DNA from: Prolixibacteraceae bacterium UBA6162
GTDB taxonomy: Bacteria > Bacteroidota > Bacteroidia > Bacteroidales > Prolixibacteraceae
Reading direction: 5' to 3'
DNA: 36,589 nt
Assembly (NCBI GenBank): GCA_002428215.1
Contig: DIUI01000042.1
Coordinates: forward strand, 1-36,589
Part shown: positions 17,059-26,025 of the stretch, piece by piece
Position numbering within the stretch: the stretch's first letter is position 1
Layout of the letters: every line of letters starts with the position of its first letter
The notes under the pieces: generated by a model
Told to the model about the DNA's origin: nothing
Seen by the model: only the letters and a program-made list of their open reading frames with translations
The model's database searches: none
Program-made: the position numbers and the translations under genes

Positions 17059-17457
17059 ATGGCATCGCTTTTTACAAAGATTGTCAACCATGAAATTCCG
17101 GCATATAGAGTTGCTGAGGATGAATCATTTTTGGCATTTCTCGATATTTTTCCGGTGACCAGGGGGCACACGCTGGTTATTCCCAAGAGAGAGACTGATT
17201 ACCTGTTTGATTTGCCCCAGGAAGAATACCTGGCTTTGCACGAATTTGCACGAAAAGTTGCACTGGGTCTTAAAGCGGCAATTCCTTGCAAAAAAGTGGG
17301 AACTATGGTGCTTGGACTGGAGGTTCCGCATGCCCATATTCATTTGGTGCCCATGCAATCGGAAGCCGACTTGCTCAACTTTGGTCAGAAACTAAAACTC
17401 TCTCCCGGGGAGTTTGAGTCGATTCGGGCAAACATTTCGGAGCACATTCGCCTCTGA
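17059..17457 (+). CDS. HIT family (histidine triad) nucleotide hydrolase
   Basis: A 132-residue protein of the HINT/Fhit branch. The triad HAHIHLVP is at residues 91-98, with His95 the expected nucleophile; FLDIFPVTRGHTLVIPK (residues 27-43) is the matching N-terminal nucleotide-binding strand. The N-terminus reads SLFTKI where zinc-containing relatives have CxxC, so no zinc site is expected. Such enzymes cleave adenosine phosphoramidates, aminoacyl-adenylates or dinucleoside polyphosphates; the substrate here is unknown. It starts 5 bp after greA, and the greA-HIT pairing is frequent in Bacteroidota to my knowledge. It converges on rnhB. Confidence 0.95.
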   Translation: MASLFTKIVNHEIPAYRVAEDESFLAFLDIFPVTRGHTLVIPKRETDYLFDLPQEEYLALHEFARKVALGLKAAIPCKKVGTMVLGLEVPHAHIHLVPMQSEADLLNFGQKLKLSPGEFESIRANISEHIRL

Positions 17458-17485
17458 CGAATTACTATCGGTTCGGGTAGTTTCA

Positions 17486-18121
17486 TCATTCATTATTCTG
17501 AGTATTAACAGTACCTTCAGGCCAAATTGTTAACTGCTGGGGGGAATGTCTGAAACTTACCCTATGCCATGGGGAAAGGCCATGCATCGTAATGGCCTCA
17601 CGATGTATCCTTGTTGGATATCCTTTGTTTTGTTCCCAATGGTATTGAGGAAATTGACTGCCAAGAAGGGTCATAAATTCATCGCGATGGGTTTTTGCCA
17701 ACACCGAAGCCGCAGCCACCGATAAAATTTTGCCATCGCCCCCTACTACACAGCTATGGGGAATTCCTGTGGTATTGCGGAATCGGTTTCCATCGATTAC
17801 AAGATGAGCAGGCACCACCTTTAAGGAAATAATTGCCTCATTCATGGCCTGAAATGTGGCATTCAGAATGTTGATCTGGTCAATTACATCAGGGCCAACC
17901 ACAGCCACCGACCAGGCCAGCGCAACACTTTCAATAAGGGGTCTTAAATGGTTGCGCTGTCGTTCGGTGAGTTGCTTCGAGTCGTTCAGCAGCTCGTTGC
18001 GAAAATCGGGGGGTAAAATTACTGCCGCTGCCACCACCGGACCTGCAAGGCATCCCCGGCCTGCCTCATCGCATCCGGCCTCCGGTAAAATACCACTATA
18101 CGAAGCCAACAATTCAGCCAT
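17486..18121 (-). CDS. rnhB: Ribonuclease HII
   Basis: It removes ribonucleotides from DNA and RNA-DNA hybrids. [22 protein letters not shown] carries the paired Asp-Glu of the active site, [10 protein letters not shown] follows, then IDGNRF and [21 protein letters not shown] complete the acidic site. From ATG 18121 the protein has 211 residues, standard for the family. The frame stays open to 18199, but that part lies inside the glycosyltransferase gene; a second ATG at 18142 is possible. The chosen start overlaps the glycosyltransferase stop by 8 bp (ATGGCTGA), which suggests translational coupling. Confidence 0.95.
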   Translation of the reverse strand: MAELLASYSGILPEAGCDEAGRGCLAGPVVAAAVILPPDFRNELLNDSKQLTERQRNHLRPLIESVALAWSVAVVGPDVIDQINILNATFQAMNEAIISLKVVPAHLVIDGNRFRNTTGIPHSCVVGGDGKILSVAAASVLAKTHRDEFMTLLGSQFPQYHWEQNKGYPTRIHREAITMHGLSPWHRVSFRHSPQQLTIWPEGTVNTQNNE

Positions 18122-19280
18122 GGGTTTGCATAGTGATCTCATCAACTCCTTCTTTTCGGGATTGGACCGAGAGGATGCTTTGCCACAATTTACGGGCACT
18201 ATCGTCCCAACTGTATCGTTTTGCTTCGGAAAAACCTTTCTGTATCATACTTAATCTGAGTTCAGGGCTAATTGAAACAGTCAACATTGCATCTGCTATC
18301 TCTTCTGTGCGATCGGGATTTACATACAGGGCGGCCTCCCCGGCAACCTCGGGTAATGAGGTTGTATTAGAACAGATTACAGGGACTCCAGCAGTCATAG
18401 CCTCCAGAATCGGAACTCCAAAACCTTCAAAAAACGGCACAAATGTAAGGGCTGTTGCAGCACCCAGAACCCTGTGCAGATCACCTGAGGAGAGACGACC
18501 CGTAAAAATTACCTCGTCCCGGAAGCGCATCCCGGCCAAATACTTTGAAATAGCCTTGGTTTTAAACATAGCACCCCCTGCCACAATCAATTTCTCATTG
18601 CGATTACCCGACGACCTGAAAAGCTCAAATGCCTTGAGCAATCCATGAATATTCTTTCTCGGATGCAACGCACCAACATAGAGGAAATAGGGATTACCTC
18701 CCGAATATTGTGCCCTGACTGATTCAACCTCGCGAATTGAAAGCGGAGCGATATCCGGACTGCATCCATTGGGTACCACGTCGATCCGGTTAGACGGGAT
18801 ATTAAAAGTTGTAGCAATGTCGTCGGCCGAAAAATGGGAGACAGTTACCAATTGATCGGCCTTTTTGGCAAAGCGTCGGAAAAAATAGTTGTAATATCTG
18901 GAATAGAGCCAGGGTAAATCGGCAGGCCTGTGCACAAAATTGATGTCGTGCATTACAGTGAGTTGCGGAACCGGGCTGCGAAGCGAAAGATAGCCATCGG
19001 TGCTAACAAATACGTCGGCTTTGAGTCTCTTCAGAACAGCGGGGATTCGCCACTCGAACCAAAAGTACCACAACAGGGGGTGACGGGTAGGTGGCCCCAC
19101 AACGACTGGAGTAACATTGGGAGCAAAAATGAATTGAGGATCATACTGCCGGTCGAATAAAAAAACAAACCGATGTTGCGGATTGCTCAGAGTAATGCGT
19201 TTGAGCGTCTCAAAGGTGAACCAGCCTATTCCTTCGAGCCGGTTGCTGATCAGCAAACGTGTGTTGACAACAATTACCAT
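18114..19280 (-). CDS. GT4-family (GT-B fold) glycosyltransferase
   Basis: A 388-residue protein, soluble or membrane-peripheral, with the N-terminal acceptor domain (about residues 1-180, including MHDINF and [10 protein letters not shown]) and C-terminal donor domain of a GT-B retaining enzyme. [13 protein letters not shown] is the phosphate-binding element. [18 protein letters not shown], followed by [15 protein letters not shown], carries the E-x7-E motif that binds the nucleotide sugar. The substrate is unknown; cell-surface polysaccharide synthesis is likely given the divergently transcribed flippase 98 bp away. The rnhB gene begins inside its last codons. Confidence 0.92.
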   Translation of the reverse strand: MVIVVNTRLLISNRLEGIGWFTFETLKRITLSNPQHRFVFLFDRQYDPQFIFAPNVTPVVVGPPTRHPLLWYFWFEWRIPAVLKRLKADVFVSTDGYLSLRSPVPQLTVMHDINFVHRPADLPWLYSRYYNYFFRRFAKKADQLVTVSHFSADDIATTFNIPSNRIDVVPNGCSPDIAPLSIREVESVRAQYSGGNPYFLYVGALHPRKNIHGLLKAFELFRSSGNRNEKLIVAGGAMFKTKAISKYLAGMRFRDEVIFTGRLSSGDLHRVLGAATALTFVPFFEGFGVPILEAMTAGVPVICSNTTSLPEVAGEAALYVNPDRTEEIADAMLTVSISPELRLSMIQKGFSEAKRYSWDDSARKLWQSILSVQSRKEGVDEITMQTHG

Positions 19281-19378
19281 GTAGCGTTTGAATTCCTTTG
19301 GATTTTAAATGTACAAAGTATGCCCAAATTATTATACTTTTAGCCTCCAAATTACAAGAAACAGAATTAATTTGAGTT

Positions 19379-20824
19379 GTGAAGCGCAAGTTTGTAACCA
19401 ATCTTCTGCTACTGGTTGCCCTGAATCTGCTTATTAAGCCCTTTTGGGTTTTGGGGATTGACCGAACTGTGCAAAATGTTGTTGGTGCCGAAAGTTATGG
19501 CCTCTATTTTGCGCTCTTCAACTTTTCTATGATACTCAACATTCTGCTCGACTTGGGTATTACCAGCTTCAACAACCGCAACATTTCGCAACACCGCTTC
19601 CTGCTCAGAAAGCATCTAGCCAATATTGTTGGTCTAAAATTCCTGCTGTCGTTTGTTTATGCGATTTTTAGTCTGGTGGTTGCAGCCATCATAGGCTACG
19701 AAAAGCTCCAACTCCATCTACTGATATTTTTGATTATTAATCAGTTCATGGTTTCATTTACCCTCTATTTAAGATCAAACATCAGTGCTTTGCACCTCTT
19801 CAGAACCGATAGCTTTTTGTCAGTACTCGACCGAACGCTAATGATAATCATCTGCAGTGTGCTGCTGTTTACCAATCTGGCAGGCGATACTTTTAAAATT
19901 GAATGGTTTGTATATGCGCAAAGCATAGCCTATTTGATTACAGCGCTTATTACTCTTTGGATTGTTGTATTAAAAAGCGGGCGGTTTCTTATCCGTTTCA
20001 ACTGGAAATTTTCACTGGTCTTCCTGAAAAAATCTTACCCTTATGCCCTGCTGATTTTGCTGATGGCTTTTTACAACAGAATTGACTCAGTAATGCTTGA
20101 AAGACTTCTGCCAGATCCATTGGGGAAACAGGAGGCCGGCATATATGCGCAAGCCTATCGTTTGCTCGATGCAGTGGCTATGTTTGGTGCCCTGGTTGCC
20201 GGATTGCTGTTGCCAATGTTTTCGAGTATGATCAAGAAAAAAGAGCCCGTGCAGCCTATTGTAAATCTGGCAGTAGCTTTGCTCTTTGTGCCTTCAATTA
20301 TTGTAGCAGTATCGAGTTTGCTTTACGACCGCGACATAATGGCCCTTTTATACTATGCTCATGTTGAAGACTCGGCCGATATGCTTGGATTGCTTATGAC
20401 TGGATTTATCGGAATTGCAACCACCTATATCTTTGGGACACTGCTAACGGCGAATGGCAACATTCGGGCACTTAATCTGATGGCGCTTAGCGGCATGATC
20501 CTTAATATAACACTCAACCTGCTGCTTATTCCCCAATATTATGCTTTGGGTTCTGCATTAGCCAGCATGATTACCCAACTGGTCACCGGCATCATACAAC
20601 TGTTCATAGCCGCCCATGTATTTAAATTCCGACCCCGAAACATTTATATTATTAAGCTATTAGCATTTGTTATGTCGGTGGTATTGGCAGGCATCGCCTC
20701 TACCTACATCGATAACCGCCTGGTGGGGTATTTGGGAATGTTGTTTGCAAGTTTGCTTTTTGCCTTTCTAACCGGGTTAATCAACCTGCGCGACCTATAC
20801 TATATAGTGGCCATTAAGCAATAA
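19379..20824 (+). CDS. Polysaccharide biosynthesis flippase (Wzx/MurJ-like, MOP superfamily)
   Basis: A 481-residue integral membrane protein with roughly 12-14 hydrophobic segments throughout. The N-terminal part, with an ESYGLYFALFNFSMIL segment, resembles the 'polysaccharide synthesis protein' family that flips undecaprenyl-linked oligosaccharides across the inner membrane. The start is GTG at 19379; no in-frame ATG lies close by. It is divergent from the GT4 glycosyltransferase, which may make the sugar it transports. The usual neighbours of a full O-antigen or capsule locus (polymerase, many transferases, sugar-nucleotide genes) are absent, so it may serve a conserved short glycan or lipid-linked sugar. 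It converges on the plug-protein gene. Confidence 0.86.
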   Translation: MKRKFVTNLLLLVALNLLIKPFWVLGIDRTVQNVVGAESYGLYFALFNFSMILNILLDLGITSFNNRNISQHRFLLRKHLANIVGLKFLLSFVYAIFSLVVAAIIGYEKLQLHLLIFLIINQFMVSFTLYLRSNISALHLFRTDSFLSVLDRTLMIIICSVLLFTNLAGDTFKIEWFVYAQSIAYLITALITLWIVVLKSGRFLIRFNWKFSLVFLKKSYPYALLILLMAFYNRIDSVMLERLLPDPLGKQEAGIYAQAYRLLDAVAMFGALVAGLLLPMFSSMIKKKEPVQPIVNLAVALLFVPSIIVAVSSLLYDRDIMALLYYAHVEDSADMLGLLMTGFIGIATTYIFGTLLTANGNIRALNLMALSGMILNITLNLLLIPQYYALGSALASMITQLVTGIIQLFIAAHVFKFRPRNIYIIKLLAFVMSVVLAGIASTYIDNRLVGYLGMLFASLLFAFLTGLINLRDLYYIVAIKQ

Positions 20825-20928
20825 CAATCATCGAATAATGCATCTATTACCTGATCTCAGTCTCAAAACAGGAAGCAGTCGGGCAGAATAACGTGAAAGG
20901 GGTTCATCGGCTGATTCAATGCCCTCGG

Positions 20929-22224
20929 TTACAACTTTGAGTTGAGTTGGCGGTACGCGATAAGCCGGTAATAACGTGAAGCTATGTTTTTATAATAGGC
21001 AAAAATCTGGTAGTCGTTCTCCGTCTCCCAGAAACTACCCTCAAGGTTGGTATGGTCGGCCCTTTCCGAGCCCTCGGGGACCCAGACATACTGATAGTTG
21101 TAGTAGCCTTGTTTAAGGAGAAGGGTTAATTCATACTGTCCGGTTTCAAAATTCCATGTCATTTCGTTCCCCGGATTCGCATTCCAGTTGGTCAGTGCAC
21201 CAAAAACATTCACCGTTCCGCCCATCAGAGGGGCTTCGAGGGGAAGAGAAAAGTGCACAAACTGGTAATCGCATTCTGTATCGAAGTTTTGCACCCGCTC
21301 CTGACTCTCAATGGCAAAACGGCCATTCATTTCGCGATGCGGGAAATAGCGTTTATTCGATCGAACCTCATCTGTATTAAGTGTAACGTGGAAAAACGGG
21401 CGATGAAAAGTTGTTTCAAACACCCCTTCCCCATTGATTCGCTTGTTTCGAATATCGAAGAAACGGAATTCATTGCCAGCCTCAAAAACATTCTCACGGT
21501 TGTAATCATAAATTAATCTTCCCTCCTGAATATAGAGAGGACGAAGATTACGGATGGAGTTGTCCCAGCGATTGTTTTGCATAATCACCACCTCAACCTC
21601 CTCTGAGGGGTTGTCGATGCGAAGGCGGGGATGAAAAAGGGTAAAATCGACTTCATGGTTTTCCCCCTTAAATGCATCGAGTGTTGCCCGGTGAACCCTA
21701 CCCTGAATCTCGGCCGAATTTTCGGTAATGTAAAAACGCTGCGAAAGAACCAGCTGCTCCTTATCGTGATTTTCGTAAACCAGTAGTATGTAATTACCTG
21801 ACAACTTAATCTTTACATCACTATTGGGAAGCATAAGCTGATAGTGAACATACGGCATTGTGGTATTGAAGGAGCGGAAGAAGCTTGTTATCGGATTCTC
21901 AAGAAAACCCTCCAGGTAATCGCTTTGCATTACATAACTCTCGTTCCAGGATGGGTCGCAGTGAAGAATGGTGTATTGGAGATTTCTGGTCTGATTCGAT
22001 AAATCATCAAACTTGAGTATCAATCTGCCTTGTTCTCCCAATTCAAGTACCGGATTAGAAAACTCATTGCCAACTCTGTAAAACTGAACAGATTTAATCT
22101 CCTCACGAAAAACTGCATTCTCGTGATAAAAAGGATTTGCCTGAGCCAACAAATCTCCGGAAACAAGAACCAGCAAGATAAGAATTACGGTTCGGCCCAT
22201 GGATTTATATTTATCGAATGACAT
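20929..22224 (-). CDS. DUF5103 / type IX secretion system plug-domain protein
   Basis: A 431-residue secreted or outer-membrane-associated protein with an N-terminal signal segment (GRTVILILLVLVSGDLLAQ). The N-terminal domain shows LQYTILHCDPSWN, SDYLEGF, then YVHYQLMLPN and LSGNYILLVYEN, the pattern of DUF5103. I know this family from the Bacteroidota type IX secretion literature as the Plug that closes the periplasmic side of the SprA/Sov pore. The C-terminal half is beta-rich, with a carbohydrate-binding-like end (GALTNWNANPGNEMTW). No other type IX genes lie here. Start ATG 22224; ATG 22200 is an alternative. A probable promoter lies about 200 bp upstream, giving a long leader. Confidence 0.85.
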   Translation of the reverse strand: MSFDKYKSMGRTVILILLVLVSGDLLAQANPFYHENAVFREEIKSVQFYRVGNEFSNPVLELGEQGRLILKFDDLSNQTRNLQYTILHCDPSWNESYVMQSDYLEGFLENPITSFFRSFNTTMPYVHYQLMLPNSDVKIKLSGNYILLVYENHDKEQLVLSQRFYITENSAEIQGRVHRATLDAFKGENHEVDFTLFHPRLRIDNPSEEVEVVIMQNNRWDNSIRNLRPLYIQEGRLIYDYNRENVFEAGNEFRFFDIRNKRINGEGVFETTFHRPFFHVTLNTDEVRSNKRYFPHREMNGRFAIESQERVQNFDTECDYQFVHFSLPLEAPLMGGTVNVFGALTNWNANPGNEMTWNFETGQYELTLLLKQGYYNYQYVWVPEGSERADHTNLEGSFWETENDYQIFAYYKNIASRYYRLIAYRQLNSKL

Positions 22225-22421
22225 ATTGCAATTATGTTCTATTCTGTGAATCAGTATTATGCATTTATTGGGTCTGACAAAAATTGGAATTTTAATCGTT
22301 CTTGCTTAAGTATTGTGTTGCAGATTGTTTTAAATAAATCAAATTCCATGCTAAATTGAACGCCTGACATACCCTAACTATTGTACAACCTTCTTTTCGG
22401 CTCAACAGACTCAATCTTTTA

Positions 22422-22451
22422 CAAAGTTAATCCAACCAACCGTTTATGCAA
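22422..22451 (-). promoter_or_regulatory. Probable plug-gene promoter (TTG - 19 bp - TAACTTTG)
   Basis: On the minus strand TTG (22449-22451) and TAACTTTG (22422-22429) are separated by 19 bp, a good match to the Bacteroidota pattern. The leader to the ATG at 22224 would be about 190 bases. Confidence 0.55.
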
Positions 22452-22671
22452 TATTTTGCGGGAGCAAGGAACCAAGCGTAACTGGCTTAATTACAGAAGC
22501 TATTTTGTTTAAAAAAGAAAATGCCACATACGAGATGGTCAAACTGTGTTCTGATTTGAGAAATCGGAAAGCCTGCAACAGGGAATTCATACACTGTGCA
22601 TTTAGGCTGTATCCATAGGTTTTTAGGACTCTATTGTCCGTTTTTGAACTTTTAACTTTTTGATTGAAAGG

Positions 22672-22702
22672 TTGGTGAACGTCTTTAAAATTTTTACTTT
22701 TG
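22672..22702 (+). promoter_or_regulatory. nqr operon promoter (TTG - 20 bp - TACTTTTG)
   Basis: TTG at 22672-22674 and TACTTTTG at 22695-22702 are spaced by 20 bp and lie 34 bp before the nqrA ATG. This is one of the clearest promoters in the window. Confidence 0.8.
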
Positions 22703-22736
22703 CCACCGTCTTTATATGATTATATAATTTCCTGAT

Positions 22737-24089
22737 ATGTCGAAAACGATTAAAATTAAAAAAGGGCTTAATATCAAGCTAAAAGGCAAACCTGAAACGA
22801 TGCTTCAAACGGCATCCTCAGCTGACCTTTACGCATTGAAGCCCTCCGATTTTTATGGTCTAACACCCAGGTTGAGTGTTAAACAGGACCAGGAAGTCAA
22901 GGCCGGAGAGGCTTTGTTCACCGACAAATACAATCCGGAGGTAAATTATGTATCTCCCGTTGGAGGAAAAGTTTCCCTCATTAACCGAGGAGAACGCCGT
23001 AAAATTCTGGAAATAATCGTTTCGCCCGATACTGCCGCCGGGTCCATCGACTTCGGGAAGGCAGATCCCGGGGCTTTAGACCGGGAGGCTGTAAAGCAAT
23101 ATTTGCTGAAGGCAGGTATGTGGCCTTTCATCAAGCGCCGTCCTTACGGCATTGTTGCAAAGCCCAACGAAGAACCCAGAGATATTTTTATTTCGGGTTT
23201 TGACACAGCTCCTCTGGCACCCGACTACGAGTTCATTATATCGGGTCAGGAGCAGCAATTTCAGACAGGGATCAATGCAATTGCCAAACTTACCAATGGC
23301 AAGGTTTACCTTGGTCTTCCAGCCAACGCGGCCAACAAATCACTGGGTCAGACCAAAAATGTTGAGATCAACTTTTTCGATGGTCCCCACCCGGCAGGAA
23401 ATGTTGGTATTCAGATTCACCACATACAGCCCATCAATAAAGGAGAAATCGTTTGGACTATAAATGCGCAGGATGTTGTATTTATAGGCCGTCTTTTTGA
23501 AACCGGCAAAGTTGATTTCAGTAAAATCGTTGCCCTTACCGGCTCCGAAGTAAAGAAACCTCATTACGTGCGCACAGTGTTGGGTTCAAGGCTCTGTCCA
23601 ATCCTTGAGGGTAACCTCAAGGGAGAGACAGTAGAGCGCATCATAAGTGGTAATCCGCTCACAGGAACCAAGCTGATTTGCGATAACTTTATCGGCTTTT
23701 ACGACAACCAGATTACCGTAATTCCTGAAGGTGAAGATTATGAATTTTTGGGTTGGGCACTTCCCGGATTCGACAAATACAGTGCAACTTCAACCTTTCT
23801 CTCTTCCCTATTTCCAAAGAAAGAATATGCGCTTACAGCCAATCTGAACGGAGGAGAAAGAGCCTTTGTGCTTACTGGTCAGTATGAGAAATATCTGCCC
23901 ATGGACATTATGCCGGTTCAGTTGCTGAAATCGATCATGGTCAACGATATCGAACGAATGGAAAACCTTGGTATCTATGAACTTGTTGAAGAGGATCTGG
24001 CACTGTGTGAATATGCCTGCACCTCAAAAATTAAGGTTCAGGAAATTTTGCGTCAGGGAATTAATCTTTTGGTAAAAGAACTGGGTTAA
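22737..24089 (+). CDS. nqrA: Na+-translocating NADH:quinone oxidoreductase subunit A
   Basis: NqrA is the peripheral cytoplasmic subunit of the six-subunit Na+-pumping complex. The N-terminus (KIKKGLNIKLKGKPE) and the barrel-sandwich segment around ALFTDKYNPEVNYVSPVGGKV are family marks, as is the C-terminal LYEYACTSKI-like segment (here LCEYACTSKI). Its 450 residues match the family. No transmembrane helix is present, as expected. It is the first gene of the nqrABCDEF operon, 34 bp downstream of a good promoter, and nqrB follows after 36 bp. Confidence 0.97.
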   Translation: MSKTIKIKKGLNIKLKGKPETMLQTASSADLYALKPSDFYGLTPRLSVKQDQEVKAGEALFTDKYNPEVNYVSPVGGKVSLINRGERRKILEIIVSPDTAAGSIDFGKADPGALDREAVKQYLLKAGMWPFIKRRPYGIVAKPNEEPRDIFISGFDTAPLAPDYEFIISGQEQQFQTGINAIAKLTNGKVYLGLPANAANKSLGQTKNVEINFFDGPHPAGNVGIQIHHIQPINKGEIVWTINAQDVVFIGRLFETGKVDFSKIVALTGSEVKKPHYVRTVLGSRLCPILEGNLKGETVERIISGNPLTGTKLICDNFIGFYDNQITVIPEGEDYEFLGWALPGFDKYSATSTFLSSLFPKKEYALTANLNGGERAFVLTGQYEKYLPMDIMPVQLLKSIMVNDIERMENLGIYELVEEDLALCEYACTSKIKVQEILRQGINLLVKELG

Positions 24090-24125
24090 TCCACCCAACT
24101 TATCTTTCATATAAAAAGCTATAGA

Positions 24126-25307
24126 ATGAAAGCACTCAGGAATATTTTTGAAAAAACCAAACCATACGTGCAGAAAGGGGCCAAATTCCATTGGCTTCAT
24201 TCGACCTACGACGCATTCTTTACATTGGCATTTGTGCCCAAAAATACGTCGAAATCGGGTAGTCATATTCACGACCACATTGACCTGAAGCGGACCATGT
24301 CGTTCGTGATTATTGCCTTGCTCCCAGCGCTCCTGGTTGGTATGTACAATACAGGATATCAGCATTTCAATGCCATTGGAACGCTGGCAACAACAGGTTT
24401 CTTTGAGGTGTTTACCTATGGTCTGATCAAAGTAATGCCGGTCGTAATCGTATCGTATGTATCCGGGCTCGCCATTGAGTTTGCATTTGCGCAAATGCGC
24501 AACCATGAGGTAAACGAAGGGTTTCTGGTATCGGGTATGCTTATTCCCCTGGTAATGCCCATCAATACGCCGTTATGGATGGTGGCAGTTGCAACTGCAT
24601 TTGCCGTAATTTTCGGAAAAGAGGTCTTTGGTGGAACCGGAATGAACATCTGGAATCCCGCTCTGCTGGCAAGGGCTTTCCTGTTTTTCGCTTACCCCGC
24701 ACAAATGTCGGGCGACAAAGTATGGGTTGCATTGAGTGAAACCGATAAAGTAGTTGATGGATTTACTGGAGCTACCATTATGGGCGATGCCGCCGCGGGG
24801 AACATCAACTTTGATGTATTTCACGCTTTTATCGGATTGATTCCGGGATCGATTGGCGAAACTTCGGCGCTGGCCATTCTCATTGGGGGTATTTTTCTCA
24901 TCATGACTGGTATCGGAAGCTGGAAAATAATGCTGTCCACAGTTTTGGGAGGTGTAGTGATGGGTATCATCCTTAACCTTGCTTCCGGAATATCCGGATT
25001 GTCACCGGCAGTAGCTGCCTATTTCAGCATGCCTTTCTGGCATCACCTCATCATCGGTGGGTTTGCTTTCGGAGCGGTTTTCATGGCAACAGATCCGGTA
25101 TCGGCTGCACAAACGGAGTCGGGTAAGTGGATTTATGGATTTTTGGTTGGTATTACGGCCATCCTGTTCAGGGTAGTAAACCCTGCCTATCCCGAAGGAA
25201 TGATGTTGGCCATCCTGCTCATGAATACATTTGCACCACTCATCGACCATTATGTGGTTGAAAACAATATTAAACGCCGCCTGAAAAGGGTGAAAGTTAC
25301 AGCATAA
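24126..25307 (+). CDS. nqrB: Na+-translocating NADH:quinone oxidoreductase subunit B
   Basis: NqrB is the large membrane subunit (RnfD-like) that carries one covalent FMN and riboflavin and forms the Na+ path. Around ten hydrophobic segments are visible. The flavinylation motif reads DGFTGAT with acceptor Thr217, then IMGD. EVFGGTGMNIWNPALLARAFLFF and ATDPVSAAQTESGKWIYG are family marks. The 393-residue length fits. Flavin attachment needs ApbE, which is not encoded in this window. nqrC begins 17 bp downstream. Confidence 0.97.
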   Translation: MKALRNIFEKTKPYVQKGAKFHWLHSTYDAFFTLAFVPKNTSKSGSHIHDHIDLKRTMSFVIIALLPALLVGMYNTGYQHFNAIGTLATTGFFEVFTYGLIKVMPVVIVSYVSGLAIEFAFAQMRNHEVNEGFLVSGMLIPLVMPINTPLWMVAVATAFAVIFGKEVFGGTGMNIWNPALLARAFLFFAYPAQMSGDKVWVALSETDKVVDGFTGATIMGDAAAGNINFDVFHAFIGLIPGSIGETSALAILIGGIFLIMTGIGSWKIMLSTVLGGVVMGIILNLASGISGLSPAVAAYFSMPFWHHLIIGGFAFGAVFMATDPVSAAQTESGKWIYGFLVGITAILFRVVNPAYPEGMMLAILLMNTFAPLIDHYVVENNIKRRLKRVKVTA

Positions 25308-25324
25308 TTTATAAAAAACAGATT

Positions 25325-26023
25325 ATGGACAGGAACAGCAATACATATACATTCATCTATGCATCGGCCATGGTTGTGCTGGTGGCTGCAGTTCTTTCGA
25401 TCGCAGCCATGTCATTGCGCCCAATGCAGCGAAAAAATGTTGAGATAGAAAAGAAACAGAATATTCTGGCTTCGGTGAACATTGCCACAGATACCAAAAA
25501 TGCTGAATCGGTATATGCCCAGAAGATTCAAAACAGTTATGTGGTCAATTACAAAGGCGAAGTCATTGAAGGTGATGCTTTCGCCATTGAGCTTCGCTTA
25601 GAAAAGTCGAAACCGGTAGCTCAGCGGAATCTGCCTGTTTTTGAATGCCTTACCGAAGATGGTCTAAAATATATCCTGCCACTAAGAGGAGCAGGATTAT
25701 GGGGACCAATCTGGGGTTACATTGCACTCAACGAAGACCTCAACACCATTTATGGTGCAAACTTCGACCACCAGTCGGAAACCCCGGGTTTGGGTGCTGA
25801 AATCAACACCCCGGCTTTCCAGGACAATTTTAAAGGAAAATCGATTTTTGATGTAACCGGCAACCTGGTTTCTATAATCGTAGCCAAAGCCAACGAATCG
25901 GCTCCGGCGCAGCACCGGGTAGATGCCATTTCGGGTGGCACCATCACCAGCAAGGGATTGGAGCAAATGTTGCTCGATGACCTTAGCAGCTATCAGAATT
26001 TTATAACTCGGAAAAAATCATAA
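25325..26023 (+). CDS. nqrC: Na+-translocating NADH:quinone oxidoreductase subunit C
   Basis: NqrC is an RnfG-like subunit with one N-terminal membrane anchor (FIYASAMVVLVAAVLSIAAM) and a periplasmic flavin domain. The covalent FMN motif is present as SGGTITSKG near residues 203-211, with Thr206 as the expected acceptor; the canonical form is SGAT, so Gly replaces Ala one residue before the Thr. LWGPIWGYIAL and DHQSETPGLGAEI are conserved family elements. Length is 232 residues. It is separated from nqrD by only 2 bp. Confidence 0.97.
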   Translation: MDRNSNTYTFIYASAMVVLVAAVLSIAAMSLRPMQRKNVEIEKKQNILASVNIATDTKNAESVYAQKIQNSYVVNYKGEVIEGDAFAIELRLEKSKPVAQRNLPVFECLTEDGLKYILPLRGAGLWGPIWGYIALNEDLNTIYGANFDHQSETPGLGAEINTPAFQDNFKGKSIFDVTGNLVSIIVAKANESAPAQHRVDAISGGTITSKGLEQMLLDDLSSYQNFITRKKS

Positions 26024-26025
26024 CC

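Larger units (their letters stand above)
22225..22736. other. Long intergenic region between the divergent plug-protein gene and nqrA
   Basis: The 512 bp are A/T-rich with no credible gene. They hold a minus-strand promoter (22422-22451) directed to the plug gene and a plus-strand promoter (22672-22702) directed to nqrA. The 220 bp between them carry no recognisable repeat or RNA fold that I can see, but there is room for regulator sites. The ~190-bp stretch between the minus promoter and the plug start would be a long 5' leader. Confidence 0.6.

Noticed and set aside
18133..18648. A 171-codon open frame antisense to the GT4 glycosyltransferase
   Set aside because: Ser/Arg-rich shadow translation across the conserved donor-binding domain; no start context.
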